From: Plectrocnemia conspersa | Taxonomy: Eukaryota > Arthropoda > Insecta > Trichoptera > Polycentropodidae | Assembly (NCBI GenBank): GCA_009617715.1 | Contig: VTFK01000244.1 | Coordinates: 1 to 64,000 of the forward strand | Reading direction: 5' to 3' | DNA: 64,000 nucleotides | Shown: one piece after another, positions 63,052-64,000 of the stretch | Position numbering within the stretch: position 1 is the first letter of the stretch | How the letters are laid out: each line of letters begins with the position of its first letter | Position numbers and translations under genes: made by a program | The notes under the pieces: generated by a model | Databases searched by the model: none | What the model was told of the DNA's origin: nothing | Seen by the model: the letters and a program-made list of their open reading frames with translations, nothing else

Positions 63052-64000
63052 CAGGCGGCCCTCGACTTTCGCACATAATTGGTTCCTGAAAATGTGTGCG
63101 AATGTTGAATGTACGAAAGTCGATGGAAGAAAAAAAAATTGAAATTGTGTGTTTTTGATTGAAATTGAATTTATCAAGTAAATATAAGATGTTTAAGAGG
63201 CGTTTAAGAGACATGTTTAAGTGGGGTTTGCGGGTGTTTCCTTTGAAAAGTTATCAAGAGTTAATAACTGTTTTCCACTATTCTTTTTCTTTTCTTCATA
63301 TAGTATTTTATAATATGCTATGTTTTTATTGATCGCCCCACGCACTTGAGATATGCGTTCTCCATTGGGATCACAATCTTCCATAATATTTAAAAATTTG
63401 TCAAGGTGCGTGAAGGCTTCATTCATATTTTTCATCGTTAATGAGTTTTCCAAAATAAACCTGTCTCATCTACAATGAATATTTGGCTAGAGGAATATTC
63501 TACATCTTCAATAATTTTGGATAATTATGAAATAAATTCTTTTGCAGCATCTTTATCCGCATCAGCCGATTCTCCAGTAAATTTAATATTATGAAAAGAA
63601 TACCTCATTTTAAAATTGTAAAATCAACCGTTACTTGCTTGAAAAATCGTGTTAAAATCTTTTTTTAATCAATCCTTCCAATCTTTGTGCAAACTAAGAG
63701 CTTTTGCTTGAATAATTGAAATACTCAGAGGGACATCTTTTTGATGTTGGTCATCGATCCACGATGACAAAGATTTTCCATTTCATCCATGTTTTTTTTT
63801 TTGCTGTGTTTTTTTGGAAACATATCTTTAAAGATTGCGGAAATATATCTTTATTTTCCACAATTTTGAACGTATTTCTTAATTATATTTTTATTTTGCA
63901 AAATTGAACATATCGTAGACCTGTTTGTATCATACGAACGTCCGATTGAAGCAAAAGATTCACCGCTATCAGAACGTTTTTTAAAAAAAAAAAATTTTAT
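63052..64000 (-). mobile_element. Internally deleted Tigger/pogo transposon, copy 2, cut by the window end
   Basis: Starts after a TA (63050-63051) with CAGGCGGCCCTCGACTTTCG, the same end as 20423-21426 but in opposite orientation. On the minus strand the C-terminal transposase segment is open (63217-63453: [17 protein letters not shown] to QLLTLDNFSKETPANP), and the DETG motif and CENP-B-type region follow at higher coordinates. The same catalytic-domain deletion as copy 1 is present. About 949 of an expected ~1004 bp are inside the window. Confidence 0.9.

Overview
This window is AT-rich (roughly 70% A+T) eukaryotic nuclear DNA. It has spliced genes with GT/AG introns, long repeat-filled introns and many fossil transposons. 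The gene content points to an insect (or another arthropod) outside Drosophila: a visual arrestin of the Arr1/phosrestin-2 type and a Venus kinase receptor, a receptor tyrosine kinase class known from invertebrates and missing from Drosophila and vertebrates. I cannot place it to order.

Layout. 1-1160 is almost entirely long homopolymer runs and looks like a failed consensus at a contig end. 5710-16386 (+) holds the last two coding exons of a single-pass membrane receptor, separated by a 10.2 kb intron; its ectodomain lies outside the window. 19282-25881 (-) is a complete eight-exon arrestin (383 aa). 30762-38079 (+) is a complete ten-exon gamma-glutamyltransferase-like type II membrane protein (469 aa) that has lost the residues needed for catalysis. 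38080-53367 has no confident coding gene; it holds LINE, SINE and LTR-like remnants, plus a convincing TATA/Inr promoter with a splice donor near 42.5 kb that may be the start of the next gene. 53368-62614 (+) is a complete eight-exon Venus kinase receptor (1286 aa).

Mobile DNA. There are two copies (20423-21426 and 63052 to the window end) of a Tigger/pogo element sharing one internal deletion, a folded PIF/Harbinger element (about 36308-37492), three hAT-type elements with target-site duplications, a mariner/IS630-type transposase fossil, two LINE reverse transcriptase fragments, a tRNA-derived SINE, and several dispersed repeats of unknown class. Two repeat systems in the Venus kinase introns stand out: an 84-bp inverted repeat hairpin in the last intron, and a block in intron 4 that recurs inverted in intron 7, flanking exons 5-7.

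The genes do not form an operon or an obvious pathway. The most notable biology is the Venus kinase receptor, whose ectodomain seems to carry two different periplasmic-binding-type modules in tandem, and the GGT-like pseudoenzyme. Exon boundaries were set by hand from splice signals and reading phase; all phases close without gaps for the three complete genes.
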